Shown in pieces: positions 60,550 through 64,000 of a DNA stretch of 64,000 bases (the first letter of the stretch is position 1; every line of letters starts with the position of its first letter). Under the pieces are notes generated by a model, which saw nothing but the letters and a program-made list of their open reading frames with translations, searched no databases and was not told the DNA's origin. The position numbers were made by a program, and so were the translations under genes. Origin of the DNA: Leuconostoc fallax KCTC 3537 (lineage in GTDB: Bacteria > Bacillota > Bacilli > Lactobacillales > Lactobacillaceae); contig NZ_AEIZ01000002.1 in assembly GCF_000165675.1 (NCBI RefSeq), forward strand, positions 90,124-154,123. The letters run 5' to 3'.

Positions 60550-61266
60550 CTAAATACTTTTAGCCATTTTTGTATAACGTCTGGATACTGGTACCTCATC
60601 TTGATTGGACATCAACATTGTTTTATTTTGTGTATTGTAATAGTGAGCATGGTACTTATTAATGATATAGCCAGCGTGGACACGTAATAAATCATCGTGT
60701 AATTGGCAGCAGTCTTTCAAATTAGCACGCAATTGATAAATACGTGTTGTGGTGTGTATTTCAATATTATGTGAATTGGGGATGCTGGCAATGTATAGGA
60801 TGTCGTTGAGGTCGAATTTGAGATGTGGATGTTGTGTTAAATGTAACCAAACTGGTTCACGTTGTGACATTAATTCAAGATGATTGAGTGCAACACTGAT
60901 GGCTTCGTTCAGCTGTTGCTTAAAGTTGCTTTCAGGTCCTGATTTATCAATAAAGTCAAGGACCCCGATTTGATAGCGATACGTTTCAATGGCTAATTCT
61001 TGGTGTGTGGTGACAATAATGATCTGGGATTGACTATCATATTGACGAATCGCTTTAGCCGTGGATAAACCAGCATGAACAATATCTTTAATCTCTAAAT
61101 CTAACAGAACAATAGTAGGCTTGGCTTCATTTTTTAGCGCCTTTAATAAAGCCGAGGGATTATCAAAACGATTGAGTGTCAATGGTGCTGCGTACTCAGT
61201 ATGTTCAATGAGGTATTGGATGCGTTTTTGTTGTTGTAAATTGTCTTCAAGTAAATAGATATTCAT
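60550..61266 (-). CDS. LytTR-type response regulator (AgrA/ComE-like)
   Basis: The receiver domain has the acidic start MNIYLLEDN, the phosphorylated Asp in IVLLDLEIKD and a Lys in DFIDKSGP. The C-terminal half is a LytTR DNA-binding domain (LRANLKDCCQLHDDLLRVHAGYIINKYHAHYY, then VPVSRRYTKMAKSI). At 238 residues it is a normal AgrA/ComE-like regulator. It overlaps the kinase stop by 4 bp. Such regulators usually respond to a secreted peptide. Confidence 0.92.
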   Translation of the reverse strand: MNIYLLEDNLQQQKRIQYLIEHTEYAAPLTLNRFDNPSALLKALKNEAKPTIVLLDLEIKDIVHAGLSTAKAIRQYDSQSQIIIVTTHQELAIETYRYQIGVLDFIDKSGPESNFKQQLNEAISVALNHLELMSQREPVWLHLTQHPHLKFDLNDILYIASIPNSHNIEIHTTTRIYQLRANLKDCCQLHDDLLRVHAGYIINKYHAHYYNTQNKTMLMSNQDEVPVSRRYTKMAKSI

Positions 61267-62580
61267 AAGTTTTTTTGGATAGTAAAATTTTGCTGGAAGG
61301 TCTTGGGTGTAGCATGTAGTTCGCTAGATAACTCCATAAATGGATATTTCTCTATGAATTGCTGTAATATGGCTAAACCAAATCCCTGATGATCTGTCTT
61401 GGTTGAGAAACCTGATTGATGCATGCGCATTAAATCAGGCGCGGTTAGGTAAGTATTTTTGACTTGGATTGCAATATGTTGCTCGTATTCGATAAAAATG
61501 ACATGCACTGTTTTATCTTTGCTGGCTGTTGCTGCCTCAATGGCATTATCCATAAGAATAGCAAGCGGACGGTATATATCCAAAATATTATTGAATCGCT
61601 TAAAATTGATATGTTCTGTGATTTCGATGGTAAAATTAATTCGCTTTTGTGTGGCTTGATGATGTTTTAAAACTAATAGTCCTTTTAAGCTAGCCGAATC
61701 AATGAAATGGAGATTTTGTATTGTTGCGCATTTTAGCAAGGACTTAGTCGGTTGAATCAAAGTATAGTAAATATTTTCAACATCATCGAAGTTCCGAGCA
61801 ACAATCGCACATTCTAGGCTGGCTAGAATGTTTTTATAGTCATGTTGAAAATAGTGATGTGTGATGTTGGTCTGTTCTAAGGCTTGTGCATAGTTATTGA
61901 TTTCTTTAATGGTGACTTCATGATTACGTAAATCTAGTTTTAAACGCCAAAATTGATTGCAGATAATCGGAACACAGATAAGGCTACATATAAGCATTAA
62001 GATAAAAATATCTAGCCAAATCGCACCTATAAATACATGATTAATAAACCAATAACCGATCATATCATTCAGTACTCTGATACCGATTGTGGTACATAGT
62101 AATACCATGGTAAATGTTTGATGTTTAGACAAGTAGTCTGTGGAATACCAACGGAGATGGTATTTTCTAAAAGCAAGTACCAGAAATAAAGATAAAATAG
62201 ATAGCGTTGTCAATGCTAGAATGTTGGTTAATAAAATAGATGGGGATGGGAATAATGTCGTATACAGATTCTTTGGCCAATATACAATCAGGTGAGCTAA
62301 TAAACTAAAGAGTGCGATAATGCGTTTTGGCAAATGTCGCATAAAATAGCAAGCTAAGCCGAACAAAATAATAAAATAGCATGAACTATTTACTGTTGTG
62401 TAGTAGCCTTCGGGTATTAATGGGCTCAAAAAGTGAACGGCAATAAGACTAGATAGCGCAATGAACCAGAATTTTTTTGGCCATGATTTTTGACCAAGTA
62501 ATGTGATAAACCATAATAGCGATGTAACCGCATCAATGATCGTTACAATGATACTCACTAATATCAGAAAAATAAAACAT
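61263..62580 (-). CDS. AgrC-like sensor histidine kinase, HPK10 type (N-terminus uncertain)
   Basis: Six to seven N-terminal membrane segments are followed by a kinase core with the phosphorylated His in HHYFQHDYKNILASLE, an N box LAILMDNAIEAA and a G box GFGLAIL, as in AgrC/ComD peptide receptors. The long frame begins with a GTG at 62558 that lacks a ribosome binding site. The ATG at 62580 follows AAAGGTTACCTCT and reads MFYF; with one base removed (or two added) in the A5 run at 62568-62572 it continues LILVSIIVTIID, giving about 438 residues. Confidence 0.88.
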
Positions 62581-62658
62581 AGAGGTAACCTTTACTTATT
62601 AAAATATTCACAATCTCAAAGTAATAGTATACCACATATATTAATGATTAAATCAGCA

Positions 62659-63033
62659 CTACTTAGGTAGGACTTGGTTCTTTAATGTTACTGTACTAAC
62701 ACTGGTCAGTTGTTCATTAGTGTTAGTAATATTGACTTGCCATACTTGAATTGTGCGACCAATGGATATAGGTTTTGCTGTAGCGATCAGACAACCCGAT
62801 GTCACTGGTTTTAAGTGGTGCGTCATAATATCAATACCAACTGCTACGCTACCGGATGTTTGTAGATTCTCATTTGCCCCAACTGAAGCAGCAGTTTCCG
62901 CCAATAAAGCATTAATGCCACCATGTACAATACCGTATGGCTGTTGAATGCTTTCTGTGACATTTAGGGTCATGATGACTTGATTTTGAGTGAGTTGTTT
63001 TGTGTTTATACCTAAAAGTTCTATAATATTCAT
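62659..63033 (-). CDS. Hotdog-fold thioesterase (PaaI-like), next to menB
   Basis: The ATG at 63033 follows AAAGGGGATTAATACTT; the longer frame to 63135 runs into menB. The 124-residue protein has the hotdog signature GIVHGGINALLAETAASVGAN and HHLKPVTSGCLIATAKPISIGR. Because it faces menB across 32 bp, it may be the DHNA-CoA thioesterase of menaquinone synthesis. The family is broad, so other acyl-CoA substrates are possible. Confidence 0.85.
   Translation of the reverse strand: MNIIELLGINTKQLTQNQVIMTLNVTESIQQPYGIVHGGINALLAETAASVGANENLQTSGSVAVGIDIMTHHLKPVTSGCLIATAKPISIGRTIQVWQVNITNTNEQLTSVSTVTLKNQVLPK
63000..63027 (+). promoter_or_regulatory. Candidate menB promoter inside the thioesterase 5' end
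   Basis: TTGTGT and TATAAT are 16 bp apart. The gap between the two start codons is too short for a promoter, so menB transcription must begin within or near the thioesterase coding start. Confidence 0.5.
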
Positions 63034-63065
63034 AAGTATTAATCCCCTTTGAAAGAGAGTATAGC

Positions 63066-63902
63066 ATGACAACAACTTGGACACCGGTAAAACAGTATCA
63101 CGAGATTTTATTTGAAGTGAATGCTGATGGCGCAAATCCTGGCAAAATAGCTAAAATTACGATGAATGATCCAAAAACACATAATGCATTCACACCAGGA
63201 ATGGTAAATGAAATGATTGAGGCATTTTCGATAGCACGTGACAATGCTAAAATCGGTGTTATTATTTTAACTGGTGCTGGTGATGAAGCTTTCTCTTCTG
63301 GTGGCAACCAAAAAGTTCGCGGTAATGGTGGTTATGTCGGTGATGATGGTATTCCGCGTCTTAATGTGTTAGATTTACAGCGTTTAATGCGTATTATTCC
63401 AAAACCGATTATTGCAATGGTTAAAGGTTGGTCAGTTGGTGGTGGCAATGTTTTGCAATTAGTCGCAGATTTAACAATTGCAGCTGACAATGCAAAGTTT
63501 GGTCAAACAGGTCCTAAGGTAGGTAGTTTTGATGCTGGTTATGGCTCAGGTTACTTGGCAAGAGTCATTGGTCATAAGCGTGCTAAGGAAGTTTGGTTTT
63601 TAAATCACTTCTATAGTGCACAAGAAGCCTATGCGATGAATTGGATTAATCGCGTTGTACCATTATCTGAAGTTGAAGTAGCAACGATAGAATGGGCTGA
63701 TGAAATGTTAATGAAGTCACCAACGGCATTGCGCTTCATAAAAGCGGCTATGAATGCTGACACCGACGGATTGGCAGGACTACAGCAATTTGCTGGGGAT
63801 GCCACAATGCTTTATTACACTACAGATGAAGGTAAAGAAGGACGAGATGCCTTCAAAGAAAAGCGTTCACCAGAGTTTGATCAATTCCCTAAATTCCCTT
63901 AA
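63066..63902 (+). CDS. menB: 1,4-dihydroxy-2-naphthoyl-CoA synthase
   Basis: A crotonase-fold enzyme of menaquinone synthesis that closes the second ring. Seen: [14 protein letters not shown], the GGNQKVRG loop, [20 protein letters not shown] and [18 protein letters not shown] with the catalytic Asp, and a C-terminal [15 protein letters not shown] tail. 278 residues is normal. The presence of menaquinone genes fits lactic acid bacteria able to respire when haem is supplied. Confidence 0.96.
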   Translation: MTTTWTPVKQYHEILFEVNADGANPGKIAKITMNDPKTHNAFTPGMVNEMIEAFSIARDNAKIGVIILTGAGDEAFSSGGNQKVRGNGGYVGDDGIPRLNVLDLQRLMRIIPKPIIAMVKGWSVGGGNVLQLVADLTIAADNAKFGQTGPKVGSFDAGYGSGYLARVIGHKRAKEVWFLNHFYSAQEAYAMNWINRVVPLSEVEVATIEWADEMLMKSPTALRFIKAAMNADTDGLAGLQQFAGDATMLYYTTDEGKEGRDAFKEKRSPEFDQFPKFP

Positions 63903-63908
63903 GCGTAC

Positions 63909-63950
63909 AAAAACAGTGTCATTTGCTATTAGCGAATGACACTGTTTTTT
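63909..63950 (+). terminator. Terminator after menB
   Basis: AAAAACAGTGTCATT and AATGACACTGTTTTTT form a long hairpin just past the menB stop. Confidence 0.92.
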
Positions 63951-64000
63951 ATTACCATGATTTTTAGTCGAATGAAATCGATAGTAATGGGAGTATATAA

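Overview
The window is the replication-origin region of a low-GC Gram-positive bacterium of the Lactobacillaceae, most likely a Leuconostoc or close relative. The signs are the rpmH-rnpA-yidC and dnaA-dnaN-yaaA-recF-gyrB-gyrA clusters around DnaA boxes, a D-lactate dehydrogenase next to a T-box-controlled tyrS, a KxYKxGKxW-type signal peptide with glucan-binding repeats, and an A/T-rich base composition. The genus is inferred from gene content, not from a database match.

Layout. 1-6.4 kb: end of a GntR regulator, ybaK, then a leftward block dnaB-rplI-gdpP and rpsR-ssb-rpsF. 6.6-13.5 kb: a small anchored protein, a short-chain dehydrogenase, a secreted glucan-binding cell-wall amidase, an acetyltransferase, a DUF4767 lipoprotein-like protein, an Xre regulator, a serine hydrolase and a LytTR/DUF3021 pair. 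13.7-18.5 kb: vitamin uptake (folT with a TetR repressor; pdxK with an ECF S component) and brnQ behind an apparent leader-peptide attenuator. 18.6-30.5 kb: housekeeping and accessory genes, including an ACT-domain gene under a ykkC-family riboswitch, murI, a class-I amidotransferase, a DMT exporter, mepB, tRNA-Ser(GCU), nnrE and a large FAD/NAD(P)-binding protein. 30.5-36 kb: a sugar operon (alpha-glucosidase, GPH symporter, small orphan, LacI regulator) with a cre site and two palindromes. 36-42 kb: a TetR-controlled drug exporter, a YeiH-type exporter with a divergent LysR gene, and an MHS-family transporter. 42-46 kb: xpt, a CorA-like protein, an acetyltransferase, lepB, yidC, rnpA, rpmH. 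46.1-48.3 kb: the bipartite oriC around dnaA. 48-56 kb: dnaN, yaaA, recF, gyrB, gyrA. 56-64 kb: pspC, tyrS, D-ldh, an aldehyde dehydrogenase, an AgrC/AgrA-like two-component system followed by a 17-codon micro-ORF, a hotdog thioesterase and menB.

The strongest global observation is that about 25 genes are interrupted by one-base frame breaks, nearly always in A/T runs and nearly always fixed by adding one base. Essential genes (dnaB, recF, gyrB, murI) are among them, so the breaks are most likely base-calling errors and not gene decay. I give the rejoined coordinates and state where each break lies.

The best candidates for something undescribed are the micro-ORF with a strong ribosome binding site next to the AgrCA-like system (60442-60495), the Val/Ile-rich brnQ leader peptide with mutually exclusive hairpins (16875-17056), and the ykkC-type riboswitch controlling an ACT-domain protein (20062-20200). 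Several palindromic ParB sites (parS) surround the origin.
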